64,000 nucleotides of DNA from Dehalococcoidia bacterium UBA2158 (GTDB lineage Bacteria; Chloroflexota; Dehalococcoidia; Lucifugimonadales; UBA3495): assembly GCA_002328185.1 (NCBI GenBank), contig DCWQ01000029.1, forward strand, positions 65,489 through 129,488, in the 5' to 3' direction. The notes beneath the pieces are model-generated. The model saw only the letters and a program-made list of their open reading frames with translations. It did no database searches and was not told the origin of the DNA. Shown piece after piece: positions 7,354 through 16,603 of this stretch. The translations under genes and the position numbers were made by a program. The first letter of the stretch is position 1. Each line of letters begins with the position of its first letter.

Positions 7354-8772
7354 TTATGACACCGGCGGGCGGCGGGTGTTCCAGTTTGTTGCTTGTTCGT
7401 AGGCGTGGGCGACTCTGAAAACCATTGATTCTGCGAAGGGTTTGCCGGCTATCTGCAGGCCCACGGGCAGGTCATCGGAGGTGAACCCGCAGTTGATGGA
7501 CAGGGCCGGGACGCTGGCCAGATTGAATGGGGCGGTGAAGCTGCGGCGTCCCCCCAACATCTCCATGAAGGCCTCTTTGCTTTCGACGCCGGCCTTTTCG
7601 GGGATGGGCGACGCCGGGATGGACGAAGTTGGCATCACCAACACATCTACCTGTTCCAAGGCGTCAAAGATCTGCTGCCGGAGCATGTGCCGCAGTCGAA
7701 CCGCCTTCTGATGGGCCTGAGCGGGCAGTATCGCCCCGGCCAGCAGCCGGAGTTGAATGTTGTAGTCATACTCTTTCAGACGGTTGTCGATCCCTTCCCG
7801 GTGGACACCGGAGACGTCCCCGTAGGTCACTGCGGTAGAGATGGCCGCCGATTGGGCGATCAATGGAATATCCACATGGGAAACAGCAGCCCCCAATTCA
7901 CCCAGTTGTGCGATGGCCTTGACCACTAAGTCCCGCACCTGGGGATCGACAGCATCTCCCTCGACCCGTTCGGTGATGACACCGATCTTCAGTCCCTCGA
8001 CCCCGTCGGCTAGCTCTGCCAGGTAATCGGGCACTGGCACGTCCCAGGTATGGCCGTCTTTGGGGTCATGCCCGGCGATGGCGCCTAGGGTTATGGCGCA
8101 GTCAGCCACGGTGCGCGAGATGGGGCCGACTTGGTCCATCGACCACGATGCGCCCAGCACCCCATGGCGGCTGACCCGCCCCCAGGAAGGCCGGATGCCG
8201 ACCAGACCGCAGAACGAGGCCGGGCCCCGGATGGAACCGCCGGTGTCCTCGCCCAGGGATGTGGCGCAGAGGAAAGCGGCTGTCGCGGCGCCAGAGCCGC
8301 TGCTGGATGTGCCTGGGTTGCGGGACAAGTCCCAAGGGTTGTGAGGGCGACCGTAGGGATGCTCAAAGGCGTCACCCATGGCGAATTCGCTCATGTTCAG
8401 CTTGCCCAGAAGGACGGCCCCCGCATCATTCAGTTTCGACATCACCGTGGCGTCTTCGTCAGGCACGAAATCCTTCAAGATTGTCGAGCCACCGGTGGTG
8501 AGGATACCTTTGGTGTAGACCTGGTCTTTGATGCCGACGGGCACGCCGTGCATCGGACCCCGGTACTTGCCGGACACTATTTCCTGCTCGGCTTGACTGG
8601 CGTCGGCCATGGCCCGGTCGGCGGTAACCGTGATGTAGGAATTCAGCTTGCCGTCTAGCTGGGGAATACGCTCCAGATAGGCCTCGGTTGCCTCGACGGG
8701 GGAGACTTCCTTGGACTTGATCAGGGATGCCAGTTCAGTTGCGGATAGGAAGGGTATTTCTGTTTTGTCCAC
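7354..8772 (-). CDS. Amidase signature family hydrolase (GatA-like)
   Basis: A 472-residue amidase, more GatA-like than the two upstream copies. Lys82 lies in VPVGIKDQV, the cis-serine is about Ser156 in GTSSSGSGAAT, and the nucleophile Ser180 lies in EDTGGSIRGPA. GatA with gatB and gatC forms Glu-tRNA(Gln) amidotransferase, but neither partner gene is here, so a catabolic amidase is more likely. A TATACT hexamer on the minus strand near 8893-8898 is a possible promoter, giving a leader of about 110 nt. The 8773-8997 gap separates it from the divergent glmU gene. Confidence 0.9.
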   Translation of the reverse strand: MDKTEIPFLSATELASLIKSKEVSPVEATEAYLERIPQLDGKLNSYITVTADRAMADASQAEQEIVSGKYRGPMHGVPVGIKDQVYTKGILTTGGSTILKDFVPDEDATVMSKLNDAGAVLLGKLNMSEFAMGDAFEHPYGRPHNPWDLSRNPGTSSSGSGAATAAFLCATSLGEDTGGSIRGPASFCGLVGIRPSWGRVSRHGVLGASWSMDQVGPISRTVADCAITLGAIAGHDPKDGHTWDVPVPDYLAELADGVEGLKIGVITERVEGDAVDPQVRDLVVKAIAQLGELGAAVSHVDIPLIAQSAAISTAVTYGDVSGVHREGIDNRLKEYDYNIQLRLLAGAILPAQAHQKAVRLRHMLRQQIFDALEQVDVLVMPTSSIPASPIPEKAGVESKEAFMEMLGGRRSFTAPFNLASVPALSINCGFTSDDLPVGLQIAGKPFAESMVFRVAHAYEQATNWNTRRPPVS

Positions 8773-8941
8773 CGGGTATCCTCCAATCGGATCCGTTACG
8801 GAGTTTCTGACCCAGGCGTAGCTGGAGCACGGCCATTCTGCCCCCGGCCAGTCCTGTTGTCAATGTGATTCCACCCGCGGGCGACGAAGTAGTATAACGC
8901 GCAACAGTTATGGGACTGGGCACGGCCAACTTGGATTCCGC

Positions 8942-8950
8942 TGGTATAAT
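8942..8950 (+). promoter_or_regulatory. Extended -10 promoter of glmU
   Basis: TGGTATAAT, a perfect extended -10 element, ends 47 nt before the glmU ATG at 8998. No recognisable -35 hexamer is found at the usual distance. Transcription would start near 8957. Confidence 0.65.
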
Positions 8951-8997
8951 TGTCCCAGTAAATAGACCGTTTTGACGCACAAATGCGGGGTGGAAAC

Positions 8998-10347
8998 ATG
9001 AAAGACTTGGCAGGGATCATAATGGCCGCCGGAGAGGGAATCAGGATGAAGTCCCGTACCCCCAAGGTGCTGCACTGCTTCTGCGGGAAAGAGCTGCTCC
9101 GATATCCGGTGGAGTTGCTGAGCCGAGCGGGCGTGGGCCGCATAGTCGTGGTGGTGTCCCCCGCCAGCCAGGACGCAGTCAAAGAGCTGCTGGGTGATTC
9201 CGTTGAGTATGCCGTTCAGTCCGCCAAGACAGGAACGGCGGGTGCGGTGGAGTCCGCCGCCGCTGCCCTCCGGGGACAGGCCCAGCAGGTGGTCGTGATC
9301 GGCGGTGATTCGCCGTTGGTTACTGAAGAGTCGGTGCGCAGTCTAGTCAGCGGGCATCTCGAAAACTCGCGTCAGATGTCGGTCCTCTCCGGCATCGTTG
9401 CAGACGGCCGTGGGCTGGGGCGCATTAACCGTGACCTGGGCTCACAGCAGAACATCCTGGGCATCAACGAGGCCTCAGATGACCGGGAAAGGCTTAATGA
9501 ACACGTGGAGGTGAACTCGGGGGTCTATTGCTTCCAAGGCGAGTGGTTATGGGAGAACCTGGGTCGGGTGACCGTCGGCAGTGGCCCCGAGCGCTATCTA
9601 ACGGACCTGGCGGCCATCGCCGCAGACCAGGGCGCCAACGTCGCCGCCTTGCCTTCAAACGACCCTGATGAAGCCTTGGGAATCAATAACCGGGTGGAAT
9701 TGGCCAACCTGGAGAATATTCAGCGCCGGCGCATCCGCGAGCATTGGATGTTGGAGGGCGTGACGATTACCGACCCGGCGTCGGTGATGATCGACGCCGG
9801 GGTGACCATCGGTCAGGATACCGTGGTGCTGCCGAACACCATACTTCTAGGAAGCACGTCCATTGGGTCCGGCTGCGAGATTGGCCCCGGCTCGGTGGTC
9901 AAAGACTCGTCTGTGGGCGACGACTGCCGGGTCACATCGTCGGCGCTGGAGGATGCGGTCATGGAGGCCGGAGTAGACATCGGCCCATTCAGCCATCTGC
10001 GGCCGGGAGCCTATCTGGAGTCTGGTGTGCACATCGGGAATTACGTAGAGGTGAAGGAGAGCCGGTTTGCCGCCGGGGCTGTCATGGGACACTTCGGCTA
10101 CATCGGCGATGCGTCCATCGGCGCCAACGTCAACGTGGGTGCTGGCACAGTTACCTGTAACTACGACGGTAAGGTCAAACGCCGTTCGGTGGTGGAGAAA
10201 GACGCCTTCATCGGTTGTGATACCATGCTCGTGGCGCCGGTCACCGTGGGAGCCGGGGCGGTTACCGGGGCGGGCGCAGTCGTCACAAAGGACGTCCCGC
10301 AGGCTAGACTAGCCGTTGGCGTTCCTGCTAAGATAATAGATAGATGA
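8998..10347 (+). CDS. glmU: Bifunctional GlmU, UDP-GlcNAc synthesis
   Basis: A 449-residue two-domain enzyme. The N-terminal uridyltransferase domain opens with the nucleotide loop MAAGEGIRMKS and has GGDSPLV and the GTAGAV region. The C-terminal left-handed beta-helix, from about residue 245, is built of hexapeptide repeats and contains FSHLRPGAYLE, VEVKESRF and NVNVGAGTVTCNYDG, typical of the acetyltransferase site. It converts glucosamine-1-phosphate to UDP-GlcNAc for cell-wall precursors. The ATG at 8998 with GGGGTGG before it is preferred over 8983, which lacks a ribosome site. Length matches the family. Confidence 0.97.
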   Translation: MKDLAGIIMAAGEGIRMKSRTPKVLHCFCGKELLRYPVELLSRAGVGRIVVVVSPASQDAVKELLGDSVEYAVQSAKTGTAGAVESAAAALRGQAQQVVVIGGDSPLVTEESVRSLVSGHLENSRQMSVLSGIVADGRGLGRINRDLGSQQNILGINEASDDRERLNEHVEVNSGVYCFQGEWLWENLGRVTVGSGPERYLTDLAAIAADQGANVAALPSNDPDEALGINNRVELANLENIQRRRIREHWMLEGVTITDPASVMIDAGVTIGQDTVVLPNTILLGSTSIGSGCEIGPGSVVKDSSVGDDCRVTSSALEDAVMEAGVDIGPFSHLRPGAYLESGVHIGNYVEVKESRFAAGAVMGHFGYIGDASIGANVNVGAGTVTCNYDGKVKRRSVVEKDAFIGCDTMLVAPVTVGAGAVTGAGAVVTKDVPQARLAVGVPAKIIDR

Positions 10348-10435
10348 ATGGTCCCAACTGACCTCCTGACGACTCTTCCCACAGGCGTAAGTACCGAAAC
10401 GGCATAGACGTGGGTTGACCAGGGGGACGGGGTGT

Positions 10436-11632
10436 TTGGATACAGATTATTTACCGCAAATCATAGTTTTTATCGTCTTCGTTCTCTTGTTCTCATACCT
10501 GAGCATGATTCGCTCGGGTGGGTCTGCTGGGCCCACCGTCAGAGATGAGAACCCCTCGGTCCTCTCCGATTCGCTCCTCTTCTGGCTGAAAGCGGCCTGT
10601 TTCTTCGCGGTTGTCCTCTCCGGTGTAGCCTTGATTCAAAGCGCTGTGACCACAGACTGGTGGCTGGTCGCGTTCATGGCTGCCGGGCTATTGGCCGGGT
10701 TGTTCTTGATCGATCGGGCAGCGGATGTCGTTGACAAGCGCCTTTCTGCACTATCCCGTCCGTGGAACAAGACGGCGTCGGCCAACGGCGGTTCGCCGTC
10801 GGCGGCAAACGGCCACGCGAGCAATGGAAACGGGAACGATCATGGACTCTCCGAGGACGAGCTTGAAGAACCGGCCATCACTGAAGAAGAATTGACCAGC
10901 CTCGATGACCGGGACCGTGAGATGCTCCGATCCATCATCCGTCTCGACGCCACCACCGTCAGAGAGGTCATGGTCCCCCGGTTAGATATGGCCGCTGTGG
11001 AGGCCGACTCTCCCCTGGAAGTCGTCGCCGAGACGATGGTCAGCCGAGGTCACAGCCGTCTTCCTGTGTATGAAGAAACCATCGACAAGATCCTCGGTAT
11101 TGTCCATGCTCGTGATGTCATGGGTTCGTTGGCCAAGTCAGGGAAGTCACAGGACTCGCTGCGCACCCTGGTCCGCGAGGCGTTCATCATTCCCGAGGGC
11201 AAGCGGGTCGACGACCTGTTGGAAGAACTGCAGGAGCGCCGCACCCAGATAGCCATCGTGGTGGATGAATACGGCGGCACCGAGGGCCTGGTCACCATGG
11301 AAGACCTGCTTGAGGAGATCGTCGGCGAGATCGAGGACGAGTTCTCCCGCTCCCGGGACGCCCAAGTGATCCGCCAACCCGATGGAACAATGCTAGTAGA
11401 CGCCGGAGTGACTACAGAGCACGTGGAAGAGCTGTTCGGGACCACCATCGACAGCACCGAGGTCGACACGGTGGGCGGCTACGTCTACCACAGCCTAGGC
11501 CGGATACCTCAAACCGGAGACATCTTGGAAACAGACCATTTGCACATCGAGGTGGTATCGATGCTAGGTCGCCGTCTCCGCAAACTACGCATCCACCGCA
11601 TAGACCAAGGGGCCGCCGAACCAAGCCTGTAA
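10436..11632 (+). CDS. CorC/HlyC-like CBS-domain membrane protein
   Basis: About 398 residues. Three hydrophobic segments (roughly residues 5-25, 45-65 and 70-90) lead to a linker rich in Gly, Asn and acidic residues, then the CBS pair beginning VREVMVPRLDMAAVE with SRLPVYEE and IVHARDVM, then the C-terminal CorC_HlyC domain with GGTEGLVTMEDLLEEIVGEI. Relatives are implicated in divalent-cation efflux or magnesium homeostasis. The membrane part is shorter than a standard DUF21 domain, so transport ability is uncertain. The start is TTG at 10436, about 10 nt after AGGGGG; TTG at 10415 is also possible. It follows glmU by 88 bp and ends at a strong terminator. Confidence 0.88.
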   Translation: MDTDYLPQIIVFIVFVLLFSYLSMIRSGGSAGPTVRDENPSVLSDSLLFWLKAACFFAVVLSGVALIQSAVTTDWWLVAFMAAGLLAGLFLIDRAADVVDKRLSALSRPWNKTASANGGSPSAANGHASNGNGNDHGLSEDELEEPAITEEELTSLDDRDREMLRSIIRLDATTVREVMVPRLDMAAVEADSPLEVVAETMVSRGHSRLPVYEETIDKILGIVHARDVMGSLAKSGKSQDSLRTLVREAFIIPEGKRVDDLLEELQERRTQIAIVVDEYGGTEGLVTMEDLLEEIVGEIEDEFSRSRDAQVIRQPDGTMLVDAGVTTEHVEELFGTTIDSTEVDTVGGYVYHSLGRIPQTGDILETDHLHIEVVSMLGRRLRKLRIHRIDQGAAEPSL

Positions 11633-11651
11633 ATGACCAGCCATGAAACGA

Positions 11652-11684
11652 AAAGAGACGCCAATAACCGGCGTCTCTTTTTTG
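11652..11684 (+). terminator. Rho-independent terminator after the CBS-domain gene
   Basis: An 11-bp perfect stem, AAAGAGACGCC pairing with GGCGTCTCTTT across a 7-nt loop, is followed by further T residues. It starts 20 bp after the stop at 11632 and faces the plus strand. Confidence 0.9.
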
Positions 11685-11703
11685 TTGCAAAAGCCCCCTA
11701 ACT

Positions 11704-11832
11704 GCCATTCCGAGAAGCGACGCGACGAGGAATTCTATTGCCATTGGGCAAACCAAGCCGCGGCCTGGCAAACCGGCGGTCCGCAAGAGGGTAACGGGAG
11801 GGAAAGTGACCCCTCGCTACACTTGGGGTGAC
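11704..11832. repeat. Dispersed inverted-repeat element, diverged copy
   Basis: The left end GCCATTCCGAGAAGCGACGC and the right end CTTGGGGTGAC match the two ends of the repeat family at 6801-6922, here about 130 bp apart with a non-coding interior. The right end uses the GGGGTGAC variant, which matches the GTCACCCC variant of the left end at 6950. Confidence 0.5.
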
Positions 11833-11877
11833 AGCGAGGGGTCTAGTTGGTCTTAACGATGTACTGATAGCTGACAG

Positions 11878-12675
11878 CTACCGAAGTGCTATCAAAACCC
11901 CGGATACCACCAACCGGTGGTCATAGACGAACCGTGGCACCGAAGAAACCAGCTTGATGTCCGCCTCCGGTGTCGCATCCAAGCTCAAGTCGTCTTGGTG
12001 GACCACCTGTGTGGCCGTCGCCCGATAGAGGAACTGATTCGCGCCGTTGTCGGTGATGATAAAGACATCCTCTCCGCTGCGTAGTTTCTCCGGCACCTTT
12101 TGCAGGTTGAAGAAGACTGATCCTTCGCGACTGATGGGGCTCTCGGTATGCCCAAAGAACCAAGAGGTCCCCTGCTCACCGGCGTCAGCCGATTCAGGGA
12201 TGTGTCCCACAGTATTGTCCGGGCTCTCATAGGCCCGGCTGTCGCCCAAGTCCAAGATAGACAGTTCGGAGATCGCCGAATCCACGCCGATGGACGGCAC
12301 CAATATCCTGGTGGAAGGCTGAATGTCGCCGATCTTAACGCCGGCCTCGCCGATAGGGGAGAAGTCGTCGAGCAATTTCTGCTGTCTTAGAAAGGCGGGC
12401 TCGTAGCCGAATGGGTCGCCCCAGGAATCAGCCGTTACAGCCTTGCCGGGGAACAAACTGATACTGGTAGCAGCGCTACCAGTGATGGAGGTGATCGTTC
12501 GTGGCTCAAATACGGACGCCAGATCGTCCAGGTTGGACTTGGCGCTGGCTGAGTAGCTGTAGTAAGCGCCGCCCGATGCAAGCAGCAGAAAACCGAAGAC
12601 TAAGAGGATGATTCCTGTGAGACTGGCGATGCGCCGCGGCAGACGCCCATGAATATAATCGAAACCAGCTTCCAT
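11878..12675 (-). CDS. Sortase-fold protein lacking the catalytic cysteine
   Basis: A 265-residue protein with an N-terminal membrane anchor (about residues 17-40, SLTGIILLVFGFLLLASGGA) and an extracellular sortase-like domain. The catalytic-His motif is present as SWFFGHTESPIS, and the Arg strand as DHRLVVSG. The strand that normally reads TLxTC is KLVSSVP, with Ser in place of the nucleophile, and the whole protein contains no cysteine. Sortases are cysteine transpeptidases, so this cannot work in the usual way. It may be a non-catalytic binding protein or a serine variant. AAGGAGGTGGT before the ATG at 12675 fixes the start over 12708. It lies 89 bp downstream of a zinc-ribbon gene on the same strand. 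Confidence 0.8.
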   Translation of the reverse strand: MEAGFDYIHGRLPRRIASLTGIILLVFGFLLLASGGAYYSYSASAKSNLDDLASVFEPRTITSITGSAATSISLFPGKAVTADSWGDPFGYEPAFLRQQKLLDDFSPIGEAGVKIGDIQPSTRILVPSIGVDSAISELSILDLGDSRAYESPDNTVGHIPESADAGEQGTSWFFGHTESPISREGSVFFNLQKVPEKLRSGEDVFIITDNGANQFLYRATATQVVHQDDLSLDATPEADIKLVSSVPRFVYDHRLVVSGVLIALR

Positions 12676-12764
12676 ACCACCTCCTTCAACACTCACCGCC
12701 CAAAACAAGTCCAGTAGGGAGAGCGCGGTATTGGGGATTGTCTAAAAAGACTAGCGTGCCCTGC

Positions 12765-12977
12765 CTAGCGTGCCCTGGGTGTATTGGCGCCGCCTGGGGA
12801 GATGGGTTCGTTCAGGTAGATATCGCCGTTGCGAATCTTGATGTTGAACCCGCACGCCGGGTTGATGCAAACCCAGGCCTTGTAATGGACCGCGGCCCCT
12901 TGACCGCCGTAGTCCGAGAGAGGGACGAGATTACCAATATCACAACTCAAGCATTTCGGCATAGACGACTCTTCCAC
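12765..12977 (-). CDS. Small zinc-ribbon-like protein
   Basis: A 70-residue protein with four cysteines arranged CLSC and CINPAC, spaced as a zinc ribbon. A hydrophobic beta pattern (AWVCINPACGFNIKIRNGDI) follows. The start is a GTG preceded by GGAGGAGGAG, a very strong ribosome site; an internal ATG five codons later is the alternative. It lies between rpoD, with its terminator, and the sortase-like gene, all on one strand. I do not recognise a characterised family. Metal binding is inferred from the cysteine pattern only. Confidence 0.7.
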   Translation of the reverse strand: MEESSMPKCLSCDIGNLVPLSDYGGQGAAVHYKAWVCINPACGFNIKIRNGDIYLNEPISPGGANTPRAR

Positions 12978-13058
12978 GGACTCCTCCTCCCAACTCGGAA
13001 TGGCCCAAGTATACCACCGGGGTTTGTGCGAGAACTACAAGATTTAACGCGATGTTTA

Positions 13059-13116
13059 CTAAAAAAGACGAGCCCAGGCAACATAAGTATGGGATTCGTT
13101 ATTATGTTGCCTGGGC
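13059..13116 (-). terminator. Rho-independent terminator of rpoD
   Basis: A perfect 15-bp stem, GCCCAGGCAACATAA (13072-13086) against its inverse complement at 13102-13116, with a 15-nt loop. Read on the minus strand, it is followed by TCGTCTTTTTTAG. It lies 26 bp beyond the rpoD stop. Confidence 0.92.
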
Positions 13117-13141
13117 GCATTCCCGTTCTTGACTATTAAGA

Positions 13142-14758
13142 CTACTCTAAGAAGTCTTTAAGCTTCCGAGACCGAGACGGGTGGCGTAATTTCCGTAATG
13201 CCTTCGCTTCAATCTGACGGATTCTTTCACGGGTCACACCGAACTCACGCCCGACCTCTTCCAAGGTTCGGCTTCGTCCGTCTTCAAGCCCGAACCGGAG
13301 TTCGAGCACCCGTGCCTCGCGCTCGGTCAACGTGTGCAGCACCTCGCCAACCTGCTCCTTAAGCAGCTGGAAGGATGCAGCATCCGCCGGCGCCAGCGCG
13401 TTGCGGTCTTCGATGAAGTCTCCCAGATGGGAGTCCTCTTCCTCGCCGATAGGCGTCTCCAGTGAGACGGGCTCCTGGGAAATCTTGAGGATTTCCTCAA
13501 CCTTCTCGGGTCCGATATCCATGGCCAGTCCAATCTCTTCAGGGGTGGGCTCACGGCCGTATTCCTGTAGCAACCGGCGGTGTTGACGCATCAGTTTGTT
13601 GATGGTCTCAACCATGTGCACAGGGATCCGGATAGTTCGCGCCTGGTCGGCGATGGCCCGGGTGATGGCCTGTCTAATCCACCAGGTGGCGTAGGTGCTG
13701 AACTTGTAACCCTTGCGGTAGTCGAACTTCTCGACCGCACGGATCAGGCCAATGTTGCCTTCTTGAATCATGTCCAACAGGGCCATACCGCGTCCGATGT
13801 ATTTCTTGGCAACGCTGACTACCAACCTCAGGTTGGCCTCGGTCAGGCGGGCCTGGGCGCGTTCAGCCTCGGCATCGATACGACGGAAGTAAGCGCGGAA
13901 CAGCGGGTCAAGCTCTTGCAGGTCAGTGAAACTGTTCAACTCCGCCAGTTTGGCGTCCAACTGCTCAAGAGTTGAGTCTTGCAGGACATCGATAGCATCG
14001 GGCGGGACCAGCCAGGAACTCAAAGACAAGCCGATCACCTGTTGGTAGACGTCGTCCTGATAATCGTTCAGGTCTTCAGCCATGGCCGCGAGCAGGTCAA
14101 CGGAGACCTGGGCGTCGATGGCGTCCCTGAGTTTCTTGTGGTCCGTTATCTGGGAGACGGTCAGATTGCTGGGCAAGCCCAGTTGCTCGGATAGCGATTT
14201 GACCAAGGGCTCGGCGTTGACCATCCGCTTGAGCAGACCCGCAGCGATCTCCCACGGGCGTGCCGGGCGACCGTCCAGTCCCTCTAATTCCTCCCGAAGA
14301 CCTTCAAGATGCTTGCCGCCCTCGATCTTACGGGCCAACGAGCGCTCGTCAGCGGAGGTCAGCAGGCGGACACGGCCGATTTCGCGCAGATACATGCGTA
14401 CCGGGTCGTCCAAGACTTCCACAGACTCGGTCTCGGGCTCCCACTCGGGCTCTTCATCGTCGTCAGAGGAGTCGGTGGGGGAGGGAAGAGAGCTTCCTTC
14501 AGTGGCGGTGGCCGTCTCGTTGGCGTCGCCGTCTTTCTCAGCCGTTGCCGTGCCATCCCAAGCCGCGTCACCGTTGTTGTCGGTGATCGTCGCCGGCCGG
14601 GCTCCGGTCATGCCTTCGCCATCGGCACCTTCATCATCACGTCCCGCGTCCACGTTTCGGAGGATATCCAAAACGGGATTGGGAGAATCCGAATCATCTT
14701 GCCGGGATTCTAGAAAATCCTCTGGGGTCAGTTCGTTGGAGCTGTCTCTTCTGGCCAT
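13142..14758 (-). CDS. rpoD: Primary sigma factor RpoD
   Basis: A 538-residue group 1 sigma-70 factor. An acidic, low-complexity N-terminal 110 residues replaces a typical region 1.1. Region 1.2 follows (DDPVRMYLREIGRVRLLT), then region 2 with ANLRLVVSVAKKYIGRG, FDYRKGYKFSTYATWWIRQ and RTIRIPVHM, region 3, and region 4 with ERIRQIEAKALRKLRHPSR as the -35-binding helix. It directs RNA polymerase to housekeeping promoters. GAGGAGGCTTA before the ATG overlaps the end of dnaG, whose stop is 9 bp upstream. This is the classic dnaG-rpoD pair, here without rpsU. Confidence 0.97.
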   Translation of the reverse strand: MARRDSSNELTPEDFLESRQDDSDSPNPVLDILRNVDAGRDDEGADGEGMTGARPATITDNNGDAAWDGTATAEKDGDANETATATEGSSLPSPTDSSDDDEEPEWEPETESVEVLDDPVRMYLREIGRVRLLTSADERSLARKIEGGKHLEGLREELEGLDGRPARPWEIAAGLLKRMVNAEPLVKSLSEQLGLPSNLTVSQITDHKKLRDAIDAQVSVDLLAAMAEDLNDYQDDVYQQVIGLSLSSWLVPPDAIDVLQDSTLEQLDAKLAELNSFTDLQELDPLFRAYFRRIDAEAERAQARLTEANLRLVVSVAKKYIGRGMALLDMIQEGNIGLIRAVEKFDYRKGYKFSTYATWWIRQAITRAIADQARTIRIPVHMVETINKLMRQHRRLLQEYGREPTPEEIGLAMDIGPEKVEEILKISQEPVSLETPIGEEEDSHLGDFIEDRNALAPADAASFQLLKEQVGEVLHTLTEREARVLELRFGLEDGRSRTLEEVGREFGVTRERIRQIEAKALRKLRHPSRSRKLKDFLE

Positions 14759-14767
14759 TAAGCCTCC

Positions 14768-16603
14768 TCAACCGGAGATTTCCTGGGCTTGGCCTCTCCG
14801 GAGGCCTTCATTTATCTTGATCTGTTTGTTCAACCGTAATATATCTTCGTGCTCGCCTTCCTCAAGGTCAGGAGGTGACTCGGCGAAGCGTATCACTTCT
14901 TCAGATTTTAGGTTTTTTAGGTTGCGCTCTTCCAGGCGGGAGGCCACTTCCAAGAAAGACGCCTCGCGTCCGTTAACGTCCAATGGTATCAGCGGCTTGT
15001 CCGTTAAAGAGCCAAGTTGTGCGGTGACTTCGTCGTCACCATCCCGTTTAACAGCCGCCAATGTTTCATCTTTATCCAATCCGGAGCCGGCGTCCAGCCA
15101 TCTGCTGAACAGTTCCCGGTTTTCATGCCGTTGAAAGTACTCTGGGAGCAGCCCGGCGGCCAGGTCCCTCAACTCCGGATAGTTCAAAAGTAACTGCAGG
15201 CAGTGTTCCTCCACCGGGTCGTGATCCAACTTGGCAAAGGGCGACGCTGCCGTAGCCGCGGGACGCGGCTGTTCCTGCCTCCGGGTGCGCCGGGCCACGG
15301 ATGGGCGGCTCAGGGCAGCCTTCACTGTGTCGATGGGTACACTCAGATTATTCGCCAACAATTCAACGGCGTTGGCCTGCTGTATCCCGCCTTCAAGAAG
15401 GTGGATGAACGGAGCGGCTTCAGCAACACACCTGGCCTTGCCCTCAGGTGAATCTATATCTCCCTGACTTGTTATCGCATTGATCCGGAACGTTATCGCC
15501 GGGATCGCCGATTCCACCAGCTTCATCCAGTCAGAGGGCGAACGATGGATGACCTCGTCCGGGTCATGCCCCGGCGGCATGACAATTATTCTGGGGTCGG
15601 CGTCGATTGTTTGCGTCGAGCCGTCGGGCCCCCGATGGCTGATCTCTTTGGTCCGGAAGTTTTCCAGTACCACGTCCAAGCTACGCAATGTAGCGTTCTG
15701 TCCGGCGGCGTCTTGGTCCAACGCCATGGTCATCTTGCCGGTCAGACGTCTGATCTCATCCACTTGGAACTCGGTCAGCGCGGTCCCCATCTGGGCAACC
15801 ACGTTCTTGAACCCGGCCTGGTGGGCCGCGATGGCGTCCATGTAGCCTTCTACTATTACAGCGCCCTCTCTTCTAACGTCGGTGCGGGCCCGGTCCATTG
15901 CATATAGGATCCGGCTCTTGTCGAACAATGCCCCTTGGGGCGAGTTCAGGTACTTCGGCTCCGAACCGTCCAGAGATCTGGCGCCAAACCCCACCAGATT
16001 TCCGTGGGCGTCACGGATGGGGAACATCAACCGGCCTCGGAACAAATCGTGGTTTACGCCATCATCTCCGGCGCGCACCACCCCGGCGCTTGCCAGTTCT
16101 TCCTGCGAGTAACCCTCTCGAATCAGATGGTTCTTGAGCGATTCTCCGTCTGATGGGCTAAGTCCTATTCCAAAGGCCTCGACCGCCTGTTTGTTCAGTC
16201 CCCGTTTCTCCAGGTACTCCCTGGCGGACGCACCTTGAACCGACGCCAGCGTTCGCTGGAAAAAGGCTCGGGTGTCTTCATTTATCTTGTGGGCAGCTTC
16301 GTTTTGGGAGCTCTGTCCCCGCTGGGGCAGCGTAACTCCAGCCTGCTGGGCCATCTGACGCAGGGCTTCGCCGAACTCCAGATTCTCCGAGCGCATCACG
16401 AAGGATAGAACATCACCGCCGATGGCACAGGAGCCGAAGCAACGCCAGGACTGCCGGTCGGGAAACACGTGGAAAGACGGCGTCCTTTCCTGGTGGAACG
16501 GGCAGTTGGCTTTGAAGCTGCGGCCGGAGCGTTGCAGAGGCACTCGCTGCGAGATCACCTCGACGATATCCAATCGGCTTTTGACGTCGTCAACGACGGT
16601 CAT
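14768..16603 (-). CDS. dnaG: DNA primase DnaG
   Basis: A 611-residue primase. The N-terminal CHC2 zinc finger reads CPFHQERTPSF and WRCFGSCAIGGD, with one residue more than usual between the last two cysteines. Next come the RNA-polymerase core and the Toprim domain with VEGYMDAIAAHQAG and MALDQDAAG (acidic metal ligands). A C-terminal region of about 180 residues would contact the DnaB helicase. It makes RNA primers for replication. rpoD begins 9 bp after the stop, so the two are co-transcribed. No gene lies in the 212 bp upstream. Confidence 0.97.
   Translation of the reverse strand: MTVVDDVKSRLDIVEVISQRVPLQRSGRSFKANCPFHQERTPSFHVFPDRQSWRCFGSCAIGGDVLSFVMRSENLEFGEALRQMAQQAGVTLPQRGQSSQNEAAHKINEDTRAFFQRTLASVQGASAREYLEKRGLNKQAVEAFGIGLSPSDGESLKNHLIREGYSQEELASAGVVRAGDDGVNHDLFRGRLMFPIRDAHGNLVGFGARSLDGSEPKYLNSPQGALFDKSRILYAMDRARTDVRREGAVIVEGYMDAIAAHQAGFKNVVAQMGTALTEFQVDEIRRLTGKMTMALDQDAAGQNATLRSLDVVLENFRTKEISHRGPDGSTQTIDADPRIIVMPPGHDPDEVIHRSPSDWMKLVESAIPAITFRINAITSQGDIDSPEGKARCVAEAAPFIHLLEGGIQQANAVELLANNLSVPIDTVKAALSRPSVARRTRRQEQPRPAATAASPFAKLDHDPVEEHCLQLLLNYPELRDLAAGLLPEYFQRHENRELFSRWLDAGSGLDKDETLAAVKRDGDDEVTAQLGSLTDKPLIPLDVNGREASFLEVASRLEERNLKNLKSEEVIRFAESPPDLEEGEHEDILRLNKQIKINEGLRRGQAQEISG

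Noticed and set aside
7354..8772. GatA subunit of tRNA amidotransferase
   Set aside because: It is GatA-like, but gatB and gatC are absent nearby and the window has three other amidases, so a catabolic role is more likely.
14082..15134. 350-residue plus-strand frame across rpoD and dnaG
   Set aside because: Antisense shadow of two certain genes, Ser/Arg-rich with no domain signature.
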